Source of the DNA: DASUCS01 sp041166745
GTDB taxonomy: Bacteria; Actinomycetota; Acidimicrobiia; Acidimicrobiales; JACDCH01
Assembly (NCBI GenBank): GCA_041166745.1
Contig: JBEEGH010000013.1
Coordinates: forward strand, 124,001-188,000
Length of the DNA stretch: 64,000 nt
Direction of reading: 5' to 3'
The position numbers and the translations under genes were made by a program. Within the stretch, counting starts at the first letter, position 1. Each line of letters begins with the position of its first letter. Below are positions 37,616-46,220 of this stretch, one piece after another. Under the pieces are notes generated by a model. The model was not told where the DNA came from. It did no database searches and saw only the letters and a list, made by a program, of their open reading frames with translations.

Positions 37616-38382
37616 TTCTCGACGAGTGCGCTGTTCTCGTGTCTGGAGGTGCCTCCGGACTAGGAGAAGCGTCTGCCATCGCTCTCGCCGAAACCGGCGC
37701 CGACGTCACGATCATCGACGTTGACATGGAACGCGGGCCCAAGGTCGCAGCCAGTATTGGTGGCTCGTTCATCCGAGCCGACGTGACCGACGAAGTCGAG
37801 GTCGGGGCTGCAGTTGCGGCTATCGCAGACAAGGGCGTGGCTCTCCGTGCGGTGGTCAACTGCGCGGGCATCACGAACCTCTGGGGCGGCCGACTCGTCG
37901 GGCGTGAGGGCGAGCCGATGCCCCTGGAGCCATACCGCCGTCTCCTCGACGTCAACCTCGTGGGCACATTCAACGTGATGCGCCTCGCGGCCGCGCTCAT
38001 AGCGAAGGGCGAGCCAATGGAGGACGGCGCGCGCGGGGTGATCGTGAACACAGCCTCGATTGCTGCGTTCGAAGGTCAGGTCTCGCAGATTGCCTATGCG
38101 GCGTCGAAGGGCGGGGTGGTGGCGATGACCCTGCCCGCAGCTCGGGACCTGGCCGCATACGGAATCCGCGTCTGCACGATCGCCCCTGGCATCTTCGCAA
38201 CACCACTGGTGGCGGCAATGCCGGAGCACCACCGAGGCGCACTCACCGAGGGCGTTGTCTTTCCGCACCGTGCCGGGAAGCCGTCTGAGTTCGCTCAGCT
38301 CGCGCGATGCATCATCGAAAACGACTTCCTCAACGGCGAGGTGATTCGGCTCGACGGCGCCCTGCGCTTGAGCCGCAAGTAG
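37612..38382 (+). CDS. Short-chain dehydrogenase (3-hydroxyacyl-CoA dehydrogenase type 2-like)
   Basis: A 256-residue SDR from the ATG overlapping the previous stop. It has VLVSGGASGLGEASAIALAE, VNCAGITN, NTASIAAFEGQVSQIAYAASKGG and the C-terminal NGEVIRLDGALRLSRK. The long insert MPLEPYRRLLDVNLVGTFNVMRLAA and the LDGALR ending resemble the HSD10/3-hydroxy-2-methylbutyryl-CoA dehydrogenase group. This fits oxidation of a hydroxyacyl-CoA in the island pathway. Confidence 0.88.
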   Translation: MILDECAVLVSGGASGLGEASAIALAETGADVTIIDVDMERGPKVAASIGGSFIRADVTDEVEVGAAVAAIADKGVALRAVVNCAGITNLWGGRLVGREGEPMPLEPYRRLLDVNLVGTFNVMRLAAALIAKGEPMEDGARGVIVNTASIAAFEGQVSQIAYAASKGGVVAMTLPAARDLAAYGIRVCTIAPGIFATPLVAAMPEHHRGALTEGVVFPHRAGKPSEFAQLARCIIENDFLNGEVIRLDGALRLSRK

Positions 38383-38410
38383 ACCCGTCGTGAGCATCAG
38401 GGGGAGGGCA

Positions 38411-39961
38411 ATGGAGAAGGGAACGCCAATCAACTCGGTGCCCGACTTCGTCGATGCCGTAAGACGCCACGCCCACTACCGCGGAAGTCGCATTGCGGTG
38501 GGCGACGCGAAGGGCACCGCCACCTTCGCGGAATTGGTCGCGGCATCCGACAGCGTTGCGCAGTTCCTGCAGTCACGTGTCAGGCCGGGCGGACGAGTGG
38601 CGATCGCCATGACGCCGTCCGCACCGTACCTGACGCTCGTGGCGGCGTGCCTCAGCGCTGGCTTGGTAGCAGCTCCGGTCAACACTCGTCTCGCTCCGGC
38701 CGAGGCTCGGCGATACCTCGACCAGCTCGAGCCTGCCGTGCTCGTCGCAGACCCGACCCACGCAGATTGGGCCGAGCGGCTTGGTTTCGAGACGCTCGTC
38801 GTGGACACCGTCGACCAACGTGCGCCGTTGCACGTTCGCCTGGCCAGACTCACCAACAGGTCAGATGCACGTCCGGAACCCTTCCTTCGGTCGGACGAAC
38901 ACCCGGCCCTGGTGTTCGGTACTGGAGGCACGACAGGTACTCCCAAGGCGGCCGTGTACACCCACGCGGGACTCTCCATGAACATGTGGTGCTACGGCAT
39001 CGATGGTCTGCACGCGACGACGACTTTCGAGCTGAACTGCACACCTTTCTTCCATGTCGCACTCATGGGCCCCTTGACAACGCTCTACTACGGCGGCCGT
39101 GTCGACGTGCTCGCGCAGTTCGACCCAGACCTGGTTCTGAAGGCGATGGACGAGGGCGTCACCATGGTCGGCGGGGCCGCGCCCACCGTCTACACGATGT
39201 TGCGCGAACACCCGCGGTTCCGCGACACCTACCGGGACGGGATCGCCCACATCCTCTACGGGACGACGCCAAGTACGCCTGACTTCGCTCGTCAGCTGTT
39301 AGAGGACTACCCCCGCGCGCAGGTCATGAGTGGGTTTGGCGCCACCGAGACCGGGCTCGTTGCATTCGCGGGGAGAGCAGACCTCGATGCCGGTCGACTC
39401 ATCGGGGTTGGCCGTCCGGTGCCTGGCGCGACCGTCAGGGTCGTCGACGACAACGGCGAGGAGATCCCAAACGGCGAAATCGGAGAGCTGGCTACCACCA
39501 CCCCTTGGTCGGCCGCGGGATATTGGGGCAACGACCAAGAGACCGAAACGGCATGGAGACCGGAAGGCATCCGCATCGGCGACCTCGGAACGATGAGCGC
39601 TGACGGTTGGCTGACGATCGTCGGTCGCCGGAAGGACATGATCATTTCCGGCGGAGAGAACGTGTACCCGTCCGAGGTCGAGCCGGTCCTGATGCGGTAT
39701 CCGGGCATCGTCTCCGCGGTCGTGTTCGGCCTTCCCGACGACCAGTGGGGCGAGCGAGTCGAGGCCACGGTCGTAACCGAGAACAACCAGGCGCTCGACG
39801 TGGAGCATCTGCGCCAGTGGGCACGAGAACACATTGCCCCTTACAAGGTGCCCAAGCGCGTGCACGTCGTCACCGAGCTTCCGATGACCGCGGTCATGAA
39901 GATCGATCGGGTTCGAACCCGTGAACTCGCCCTCGGCGACGAATCCGGCGTGACGCTCTAA
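38411..39961 (+). CDS. Acyl-CoA synthetase / ligase (AMP-dependent)
   Basis: A 516-residue ANL-superfamily enzyme. It has the phosphate loop VFGTGGTTGTPKAAVYTH near residue 175, GFGATETG, GDLGTMSADGWLTIVGRRKDM and the C-terminal Lys in AVMKIDRVRT. It converts a carboxylate, ATP and CoA to acyl-CoA. The ATG at 38411 is chosen for the upstream GGGGGAGGG; a GTG seven codons earlier is open too. It sits in one unit with amidohydrolases 5 and 6 and the SDR. Confidence 0.9.
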   Translation: MEKGTPINSVPDFVDAVRRHAHYRGSRIAVGDAKGTATFAELVAASDSVAQFLQSRVRPGGRVAIAMTPSAPYLTLVAACLSAGLVAAPVNTRLAPAEARRYLDQLEPAVLVADPTHADWAERLGFETLVVDTVDQRAPLHVRLARLTNRSDARPEPFLRSDEHPALVFGTGGTTGTPKAAVYTHAGLSMNMWCYGIDGLHATTTFELNCTPFFHVALMGPLTTLYYGGRVDVLAQFDPDLVLKAMDEGVTMVGGAAPTVYTMLREHPRFRDTYRDGIAHILYGTTPSTPDFARQLLEDYPRAQVMSGFGATETGLVAFAGRADLDAGRLIGVGRPVPGATVRVVDDNGEEIPNGEIGELATTTPWSAAGYWGNDQETETAWRPEGIRIGDLGTMSADGWLTIVGRRKDMIISGGENVYPSEVEPVLMRYPGIVSAVVFGLPDDQWGERVEATVVTENNQALDVEHLRQWAREHIAPYKVPKRVHVVTELPMTAVMKIDRVRTRELALGDESGVTL

Positions 39962-39966
39962 CCGCC

Positions 39967-40788
39967 ATGCTCCCCGATCCAAAGAACGGCACATCCATTC
40001 GGATCCTCGACGTGCACCATCACCTCGCAGCGGGAGAGGGCACCGACCGCCCAGACGTGCTGAGCCGGCGCATCCAACTCATGGATTCATTTGGGATCGA
40101 CGCCGCCTGCCTCATGCCGCCCAGCGGCGCCTTCGGTGATTCCGCCTCGATGGAGGACATGAACGACGCGACCGCCTCGGTCTGCGGCCAGCATCCCGAT
40201 CGATTCCCCGCAGGGCTCATTCATCTCGATCTGTCACACGCAGAGACGACAGTGCTCGCAGAGCTCGAACGTGCTCATTCGCAACTCGGGCTTCACGGGG
40301 TCGTGTTCCACCATCGCTTCCAGGGAGTCTTTTTGGATCACCCGACGATGGTGTCCGTACTGCGACGGTGCGCCGACCGAGGTCTCACGGTGTTCATCCA
40401 CGTCGTCGGGGAATCCACGCTGGAGTCTGCTTGGCGTTTGGAGGCCCTGATCGAGAAAGCCGGAACGAACAGCCCGATCGTCGCGCTCGATGCCTTCTCA
40501 TCCAGCGACCGCGCATTCGACGTACTCCGCCTCTGTATTCGCAAGCCAAACGTCTTCGTCGATCTCGGCGCGATGAACGCGGCAGTCGGCTACGCCCTAG
40601 ACGCCTTCCTCGGCGAGATCGGACCGGAGCGCATCCTGGTCGGCACCGATCTGTACATGGAGCCGACGAACTACCACTTCCCATTCGCCATCCATGAGGC
40701 GCTGCACCTCGAGCTCGATACGGGGAGCAAACAGCAGATGCTCGACGGCAATGCCCGCCGCCTTCTCGGACTTCCGACACCGTTGTAG
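39967..40788 (+). CDS. Amidohydrolase-superfamily protein 6
   Basis: A 273-residue protein, the shortest complete amidohydrolase here. RILDVHHHLAAG at about residue 12 carries an HxH metal pair, with VFIHVVGEST in the middle and ILVGTDLYMEP near 225. It is divergent from proteins 2-5 and closer to protein 1 in size. It begins six bases after the ligase stop, and three hairpins follow its 3' end. Confidence 0.83.
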   Translation: MLPDPKNGTSIRILDVHHHLAAGEGTDRPDVLSRRIQLMDSFGIDAACLMPPSGAFGDSASMEDMNDATASVCGQHPDRFPAGLIHLDLSHAETTVLAELERAHSQLGLHGVVFHHRFQGVFLDHPTMVSVLRRCADRGLTVFIHVVGESTLESAWRLEALIEKAGTNSPIVALDAFSSSDRAFDVLRLCIRKPNVFVDLGAMNAAVGYALDAFLGEIGPERILVGTDLYMEPTNYHFPFAIHEALHLELDTGSKQQMLDGNARRLLGLPTPL

Positions 40789-40799
40789 ATGCATGCCGT

Positions 40800-40891
40800 G
40801 GGACGTGCGTCCCGATGCAGGCGATCGCACCTCATTTCCCCCGAGGTGCGCAAGAGGACGTCGGGAGAGACCTCTGTCTCCCCCGACGTCC
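40800..40891 (+). terminator. Three consecutive hairpins ending the operon
   Basis: GGGACG-tg-CGTCCC (40800-40813), CGCACCTC with GAGGTGCG (40826-40850), and a 16-bp stem with one mismatch and a CTCT loop (40856-40891: GGACGTCGGGaGAGAC against GTCTCcCCCGACGTCC). There is no T-run, as usual for GC-rich actinobacteria. They separate the upstream unit from operator D. Confidence 0.7.
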
Positions 40892-40913
40892 CTTGCCCGA
40901 AGCATTGCGTGGG

Positions 40914-40932
40914 CGAATCTCGTATAATAGAA
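40914..40932 (+). promoter_or_regulatory. Island operator copy D over a TATAAT -10
   Basis: CGAATCTCGTATAATAGAA. The core TCTCGTATAATAGA contains a perfect -10 TATAAT at 40923-40928, but no good -35 is visible. Binding here would block the promoter unless it acts differently. The aldolase gene starts 70 bases downstream. Confidence 0.55.
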
Positions 40933-41002
40933 TCCGGCAGGCCACGATGCGTCGAGCGAAGCCAGGGGCTGAACCACGCGACGCCAGATCAGAGGAGAAG
41001 CC

Positions 41003-42316
41003 TTGGTCGGAACTCGTTACGACGGTGTGATGCCAATTCCCCTCGTCGCCGAGAACACGAGCTTCATCGACGCCGGGCCGTTGACCTTGGCGCTCGAAAG
41101 GCGAGTCGTGAACGAAGCGACGATCGCAGCGACCTACGGCGAGAGCGAGCTCGTGAGCTCCGCTATCACCGACCATCTCGGTAAGACCGGCACCTCCCGC
41201 ACCCAGATTGACCTCGCCGGACTTTCGATTCATGTCCTTGACGCGGAGCGCGTTGAACATCTCCGGTTCGATTGCTTCGACGATGACCCGCACTACCACT
41301 ACCTGCGGCCCGACGAAAACTGGCAGACAGTTTGCGAATATGACGCAGCTGCCAACGGGGACATGCTCGACTGGGTCATGGCGCTCCTACGTGATCGCCT
41401 GCGTCCCGTTCTCGCCGAGATCGGCGCGTCTCATTTGGAAGCGGCGATCGACGACACGGCTCTGAACGAAGGATTGGACGAGCTTGACCGGCTGGTGAAC
41501 GCGCTCAGGCAAAGCGTTGACAGCGCGCCGGCCGTCGGCCGACGTTCGACGCCCGCCGCTGACGCCGACAAAAATCTCGATCACCTTCTCCGCGACTTCG
41601 ACAACTTGGAGTCGGCGCGTCTCTCTCCCGCAGCGCAACTAGCTCTATTGGCTCGAACGCTCTTCCACGAAGGCTATGACGAGCACACCGCGGGCCACAT
41701 CTCCTATCGCACGCCTACCGGCGACCTGCTCGTAACGCCGGACCTGGCATGGGACGAAGTGCGGGCATCGGACATCCTCGAAATGTCCCCAGCCGGCGAG
41801 GTCATCAAAGGAAACCGCCCCGTGCCGCCCGGTATCCCCGTGCACTTCGAGTTGCACGCCAGGCGACCGGACGTCGGCGTCGTGGTGCACAACCATCCGC
41901 AGTGGGCGACAGTATGGGCCGGCATTGGTCGCGTTCCGGATGTGTACGACCAGCTGAGCGCGATGATCGTCGAGGAGCCCATTTTCGTCGACGAGTATCC
42001 GGGCGCCCCAGCGAGTGAGGGCACCGGTGCACGTATCGCTGAATTGGTCGGTAGCGCAAACCTCGTGCTGCTCGCGAACCACGGTGTCCTCGTCGCGGGC
42101 CGGACCATCGAGGAAGCTCACCTGCGTTGCATAAGCCTTGAACGACGTTGTTCTCTTGCATGGCGGGTCGAGGCCATCGGCAAAGGTCGCCCGATGGATC
42201 GGGCCGCTTCGAAAGCACTCGCCACGTTCGTCGACACCCGGTACGGAGGCTGGCCGGGAGTGTTTGCGGCGATGTGTCGACGCGAGATTCGCCGGGATCC
42301 GTCCGTCCTCTCATGA
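41003..42316 (+). CDS. Class II aldolase/adducin domain protein with an unrecognised N-terminal domain
   Basis: A 437-residue protein. The C-terminal half, from about residue 207, is a class II aldolase: TLFHEGYDEHTAGHISYRTP, VVVHNHPQWATVWAGIG with the metal His pair, and VLLANHGVLVAG with the third His. Residues 1 to about 190 form a separate domain with LRFDCFDDDPHYHYLRPDEN and DMLDWVMALLRDRLRPVLAEIG, which I cannot place. The TTG start is supported by AGAGGAG upstream; an ATG nine codons later is possible. It is the first gene of the operator D unit. Confidence 0.82.
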   Translation: MVGTRYDGVMPIPLVAENTSFIDAGPLTLALERRVVNEATIAATYGESELVSSAITDHLGKTGTSRTQIDLAGLSIHVLDAERVEHLRFDCFDDDPHYHYLRPDENWQTVCEYDAAANGDMLDWVMALLRDRLRPVLAEIGASHLEAAIDDTALNEGLDELDRLVNALRQSVDSAPAVGRRSTPAADADKNLDHLLRDFDNLESARLSPAAQLALLARTLFHEGYDEHTAGHISYRTPTGDLLVTPDLAWDEVRASDILEMSPAGEVIKGNRPVPPGIPVHFELHARRPDVGVVVHNHPQWATVWAGIGRVPDVYDQLSAMIVEEPIFVDEYPGAPASEGTGARIAELVGSANLVLLANHGVLVAGRTIEEAHLRCISLERRCSLAWRVEAIGKGRPMDRAASKALATFVDTRYGGWPGVFAAMCRREIRRDPSVLS

Positions 42317-42344
42317 CGGACGTCCGATTCGTAGCGAAGCGCCG

Positions 42345-43094
42345 ATGAGCAAGAGGGGCGTTGCCGTCGTGACCGGCGGCGGCCGAGGTATCGGCGCGGA
42401 GACAGCCCGCGTTCTCGCGACGCGAGGGTGGGACGTCTGTGTCGGATACGCCACCGGCGTCGACAGCGCCGAGGTCGTCGCGGAACAATGTCGCGAGGCG
42501 GGCCGGATCGCCCGCGCGGTTCAAGCCGATGTCGCGGAGCCAATGGGCGCTGCACGGTTGTTCGAGGCGGCGGAGGCCCTAGGAACCGTCACGGTGCTTG
42601 TCAACAACGCAGCGATTGTCCTGGCTGAATCTCGAGTCGATGAGACCTCGTTCGAGCCGTTTACACGCCTACTCGCCGTGAACGTCGTCGGACCTTTCCT
42701 TTGCGCGCGGGAGGCCGTGCGACGAATGTCGACGCGGTACGGCGGGAGGGGCGGCGCAATCGTCAACATCTCCTCGATTGCTGCCCGGAACGGCGCCTCG
42801 AGCCGACACGTCGACTATGCAGCGACCAAAGGCGCGATCGAGTCAATGACTATCGGCCTCGCTCACGAGGTCGCCGCCGAGGGGATCCGAGTGAACTGTG
42901 TCCGTCCCGGCTTCATCGAGACGGCCATGCACCAGGGGGCGGGCAGCGAGGAAGGCGCAGAGGACAGGCGGCGCGCAGCGGCACTGTTGCGAGGAGGCAG
43001 ACCGGACGAGGTGGCCAACACGGTCGCATGGTTGTGCTCAGACGAAGCGAGCTACGTCGTAGGAGCGATCGTCGAAGTGTCCGGCGGCCGATAG
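42345..43094 (+). CDS. Short-chain dehydrogenase/reductase (SDR) 3
   Basis: A 249-residue FabG-like SDR. It has VVTGGGRGIGAETARVLA, LVNNAAIV, NISSIAARNGASSRHVDYAATKGA and the C-terminal VVGAIVEVSGGR. The ATG at 42345 follows the aldolase by 28 bases; the longer frame lies in that gene. It is the last gene of the island and is followed by a 13-bp hairpin. Confidence 0.9.
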   Translation: MSKRGVAVVTGGGRGIGAETARVLATRGWDVCVGYATGVDSAEVVAEQCREAGRIARAVQADVAEPMGAARLFEAAEALGTVTVLVNNAAIVLAESRVDETSFEPFTRLLAVNVVGPFLCAREAVRRMSTRYGGRGGAIVNISSIAARNGASSRHVDYAATKGAIESMTIGLAHEVAAEGIRVNCVRPGFIETAMHQGAGSEEGAEDRRRAAALLRGGRPDEVANTVAWLCSDEASYVVGAIVEVSGGR

Positions 43095-43183
43095 AGATCC
43101 AAGATCAACCCGACTCCTCGCTCGATGGCGGGAACGGCGCGCGGCACTTCGCCCTCAGATCAGGGAGTGTCGCGGCCTGTGCC

Positions 43184-43220
43184 CCGCCGCTTCCTCTGAC
43201 GCTTGGCGAGGAAGCGGCGG
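43184..43220 (+). terminator. Hairpin at the end of the catabolic island
   Basis: CCGCCGCTTCCTC (43184-43196) and GAGGAAGCGGCGG (43208-43220) form a perfect 13-bp stem with an 11-base loop, 89 bases after the SDR stop. The geometry is the same as that of the hairpin at 29715. The rest of this 192-base gap holds nothing I recognise. Confidence 0.65.
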
Positions 43221-43286
43221 ACTAACCGCAGTTGGCCCACGCGCCGGAGTATTGAACGCTGTTAGCGGGCGTCGACACCGGGCACT

Positions 43287-44009
43287 ATGCCTTCGGTGAA
43301 GCTCCCCGATGCATTCCGGCCGGCTGAGCGCTGGCGGCAACTCGTCGGACGCATGCCGCCTGAGGTCCTCGATGAGTTGAAGACCTCGGCCCGGCGGCTG
43401 ACCTCGGTGCGCAAACCTCGTGACCTGCTCTCGGTGCTCGAGACCGAGGTGGGACGACTGTCTCGAGTGGTGGTCCCCACGTTGGCCCGCCACCCGCTAC
43501 CGGTTCGGGGCCGACGCAGCGCCGAGCTGCTGGCCGCGACCGCGGCGGGCGCGGCGGCTGCCTTTGTCGAGTTGGACGAGCTCGCCGTCCTTTTCACCGA
43601 GGGCGTCGCCGCCCCGACGGTGCCGGCCGCCGGTGCGTCGTTGCTCGGAGCGTTCGTCATCGAAGTGTGGATCTCCGTGTCGCTACGCGTGCATCAGATC
43701 GAGGCCGCGGGACGCGACGTCGACATGGACCTGCTCGCGTCCGAGGTGAACTCGGCGATCCTCGACATGGACATGACCGGCGTGAAGCAGCTGTCCACTC
43801 GAGTGGCGGCCGCGGTGGGGAAGCGAGTGGCCCGACGGTGGGTCGGCGCGTTGGCCCCGGGCGTCGGCATCTTCATCGACGGTGTTGCCGCTCGCCGAAC
43901 GGTGACGGCGATCTCGCGGATGCCAGTCGAAGCTCACCCGCCTAGCAGTCCGCGCCCCACGGATTCGATCGCGGACATCGCGTCCCAGACGTCGACGAAA
44001 CCCGTGTAG
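43287..44009 (+). CDS. Hypothetical protein, possibly EcsC-like
   Basis: A 240-residue protein. The Ala/Val-rich middle (LLAATAAGAAAAFVELDELAV and ASLLGAFVIEVWISVSLRVH) is amphipathic or weakly membrane-associated, and WVGALAPGVGIFIDGVAARR near residue 200 resembles the Gly-rich end of EcsC-family proteins. The last 76 bases overlap the convergent kynureninase gene, so the final 25 residues could be an overrun. The function is unknown. Confidence 0.6.
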   Translation: MPSVKLPDAFRPAERWRQLVGRMPPEVLDELKTSARRLTSVRKPRDLLSVLETEVGRLSRVVVPTLARHPLPVRGRRSAELLAATAAGAAAAFVELDELAVLFTEGVAAPTVPAAGASLLGAFVIEVWISVSLRVHQIEAAGRDVDMDLLASEVNSAILDMDMTGVKQLSTRVAAAVGKRVARRWVGALAPGVGIFIDGVAARRTVTAISRMPVEAHPPSSPRPTDSIADIASQTSTKPV

Positions 44010-45127
44010 AGCGGAGCGAAGCCCAGCCGGAGGATGTCCGGCGGTCGATGGTCGGTGATCACGCGATGGTCGCGGGCGAGCGCGGCGCACACCTCCTCCG
44101 CCCGCGCATGGCGGAGCGCGACATGCGAACCGCGGCGTGCAGCATCACGTGGAGTCGCCAGCTCGAAGCCCAGCGCCGACAGCACCGTGTCCGCTCGTTC
44201 GATGCACAACTCTGTGAGTGCTGTGCTCTTGTGCCGGATCCGATCCATTCCGGCGTCGCCGAGGAGACGAACGCCCGCGGCGGCCGCGGCAGTGCCGGGG
44301 ATGTTCGGTGTTCCGGTGAGGAACTGTCGCATCCCATCCGCCCGTCGGTAGACGGCTTCCATCGCGAACTGATCGGCGTGTCCGAACCAGCCGGGAATCG
44401 GCTGCGAGACGAGTTCCTGCAGCGAGCGCCGCACGTAGATGTAGGCCGGCGATCCCGGGCCGGCGTTGATGTACTTGTACGTGCCGCCGACCGCGAAGTC
44501 GACACCCCACTCGTCGAGCTCGAGGGGCACGGCACCGGCGGCGTGACTGAGGTCCCACAGGATGAGGGCACCGGCCTCGTGCGCGGCGCGCGTCAGCCCA
44601 GCGAGGTCGGCGAGAGCAGCGGTCCGGTAGTCGACCGCAGAGAGGACGACGAGCCCGACCTGCTCGTCGAGCGCAGGCGCCGCCTCGGACAACGGCACGA
44701 CGCGGACCTCGCGGGACAGCTGTTCGATGATGTAGCGATCTGTCGGGAAGCCGCCGTGCTCGATGACGGTGACCGCCCGATCTGCCCGCAGCCCGAGAGC
44801 CGAAGCAACCGCCTTGTACAGGTTGATCGTCGTCGAGTCCGCGACGATCACCTGCCCAGGCGCCGCTCCGAGCAAGGTCGAGCCCAACAGATCGCCGACC
44901 TGCGCGGGAAGGTCGATCCACCGATCCCAACCGGTGACGATCGACGAACCCCACTCCTCCTGGATCTCGCGGAGCGCCTTCAGCGCGCTGGTGGAGGGCG
45001 GGCCGAGCGAGTTGCCGTCGAGATAGATGACGCCTGCGGGGAGCGCGAACTGCTCCCGAAACGACCGCAGCTCGTCGCCCGCGTCCGCTTCCACCGCGTC
45101 GTTGCGACTCGAGAAGCGGGCCGTCAC
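43934..45127 (-). CDS. kynU: Kynureninase
   Basis: About 397 residues from a GTG at 45127; a longer frame to 45313 crosses the divergent methyltransferase start and is rejected. A PLP-dependent fold-type I enzyme: IYLDGNSLGPPSTSALKAL, WGSSIVTGWDRWIDL, LILWDLSHAAGAVPLEL with the PLP-binding Asp, and VGGTYKYINAGPGSPAYIYV with the Schiff-base Lys. It cleaves kynurenine to anthranilate and alanine. No other kyn genes are nearby. Confidence 0.92.
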   Translation of the reverse strand: MTARFSSRNDAVEADAGDELRSFREQFALPAGVIYLDGNSLGPPSTSALKALREIQEEWGSSIVTGWDRWIDLPAQVGDLLGSTLLGAAPGQVIVADSTTINLYKAVASALGLRADRAVTVIEHGGFPTDRYIIEQLSREVRVVPLSEAAPALDEQVGLVVLSAVDYRTAALADLAGLTRAAHEAGALILWDLSHAAGAVPLELDEWGVDFAVGGTYKYINAGPGSPAYIYVRRSLQELVSQPIPGWFGHADQFAMEAVYRRADGMRQFLTGTPNIPGTAAAAAGVRLLGDAGMDRIRHKSTALTELCIERADTVLSALGFELATPRDAARRGSHVALRHARAEEVCAALARDHRVITDHRPPDILRLGFAPLYTGFVDVWDAMSAIESVGRGLLGG

Positions 45128-45145
45128 TTGTGCGAAGGTAACGCG

Positions 45146-46204
45146 ATGGATGCCGACCAGGCTGCGCTCTTCGCCTACCGAGTGTGGGGTTACAAACAGG
45201 GCGAGATGGTGTCGCTGTTGATTCATCTCGGCGATCGCCTCGGGCTCTACCGCTCGCTCGACGGTGCAGGTCCGGTGACGGCGATTGATCTCGCGGAGCG
45301 CACCGGCCTGCACGAGCGTTGGCTGCGCGAGTGGCTGCGCGGCAACGCCGCGGCCGAGCTGCTGTTGTCAGACGACGGTGAGTCGTTCGAGCTGAGCCCG
45401 GAAGGCGCCGCCGTGCTCGCACAGGAGGAGTCGAGTCTGCTCTTCGCCGCCGGTGCTTTCACCGCGCCGTTCGAGCCGTCGGTGCTCGATGACCTTGCGG
45501 ATGCGTTCCGTACCGGCGTCGGGCTGCCGTACGACCGCCTCGGACCGAGCGGCGCGCACAGCACCGAGCGATCGCTCGGCCCGTGGGCGCGCATGGCCCT
45601 CGTGCCGCTCATCATTCCGGCGCTCGACGGAGTCGCGGAACGACTCGAGCGCGGTGCACTGGTGGTCGACGTCGGGTGTGGCGCGGGTGTTGCCCTGACC
45701 GCGCTCGCGTCCGCCTATCCGAACTCCACGTTCCACGGTTACGAGCTCTCGGGCCACGCGCTGGATCGCGCCGCCGCCCGCGTGCAGGAGCAAGGTCTGA
45801 CCAACGTCGAGCTCTTCCTGACGCGCGCCGAGGAGTTGCCGACGGACGGTCGCTACGAGTTCGTCCTCACCTTCGACTGCCTGCACGACATGACGCGGCC
45901 GGCCGACACGATCGCCGCCATCCGCGGCGCCATCGCCGACGACGGCACGTGGCTCATCAAGGACATTCGCTGCGACGACTCGTGGGCGACGAATCGCCGT
46001 AACCCGATGCTCGCGCTGTTCTTCGGGTTCTCGGTGACGACGTGCATGTCGTCGGCCATGTCCGAACCCGGAGGAGCCGGGCTCGGCACTGTCGGCTTCA
46101 CGACGCAGGTGGCCGAGCAGATGGTGCGCGACGCCGGGTTCACGCGCTTTCAGGTACACGACTTCGAGGACCCTGCAAACCTGTACTACGAGGTGCGTCC
46201 GTGA
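45146..46204 (+). CDS. SAM-dependent methyltransferase with N-terminal winged helix
   Basis: A 352-residue protein from the ATG at 45146; the frame extends far upstream only because the opposite strand codes for kynureninase. An N-terminal winged-helix-like dimerisation region (LAERTGLHERWLREWLRGNAA) precedes the SAM fold: LVVDVGCGAGVALTALA at about residue 173, HGYELSGHAL, and FVLTFDCLHDMTRPADT. This domain order is that of the mycobacterial Rv2258c-type methyltransferases. The substrate is unknown. Confidence 0.87.
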   Translation: MDADQAALFAYRVWGYKQGEMVSLLIHLGDRLGLYRSLDGAGPVTAIDLAERTGLHERWLREWLRGNAAAELLLSDDGESFELSPEGAAVLAQEESSLLFAAGAFTAPFEPSVLDDLADAFRTGVGLPYDRLGPSGAHSTERSLGPWARMALVPLIIPALDGVAERLERGALVVDVGCGAGVALTALASAYPNSTFHGYELSGHALDRAAARVQEQGLTNVELFLTRAEELPTDGRYEFVLTFDCLHDMTRPADTIAAIRGAIADDGTWLIKDIRCDDSWATNRRNPMLALFFGFSVTTCMSSAMSEPGGAGLGTVGFTTQVAEQMVRDAGFTRFQVHDFEDPANLYYEVRP

Positions 46205-46220
46205 GAGGAGGGTGGGAGAC

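Noticed and set aside
44048..45145. N-terminal extension of the methyltransferase by 366 codons
   Set aside because: The extension is the complement of kynureninase. The SAM protein has its own ATG at 45146 and normal length from there.
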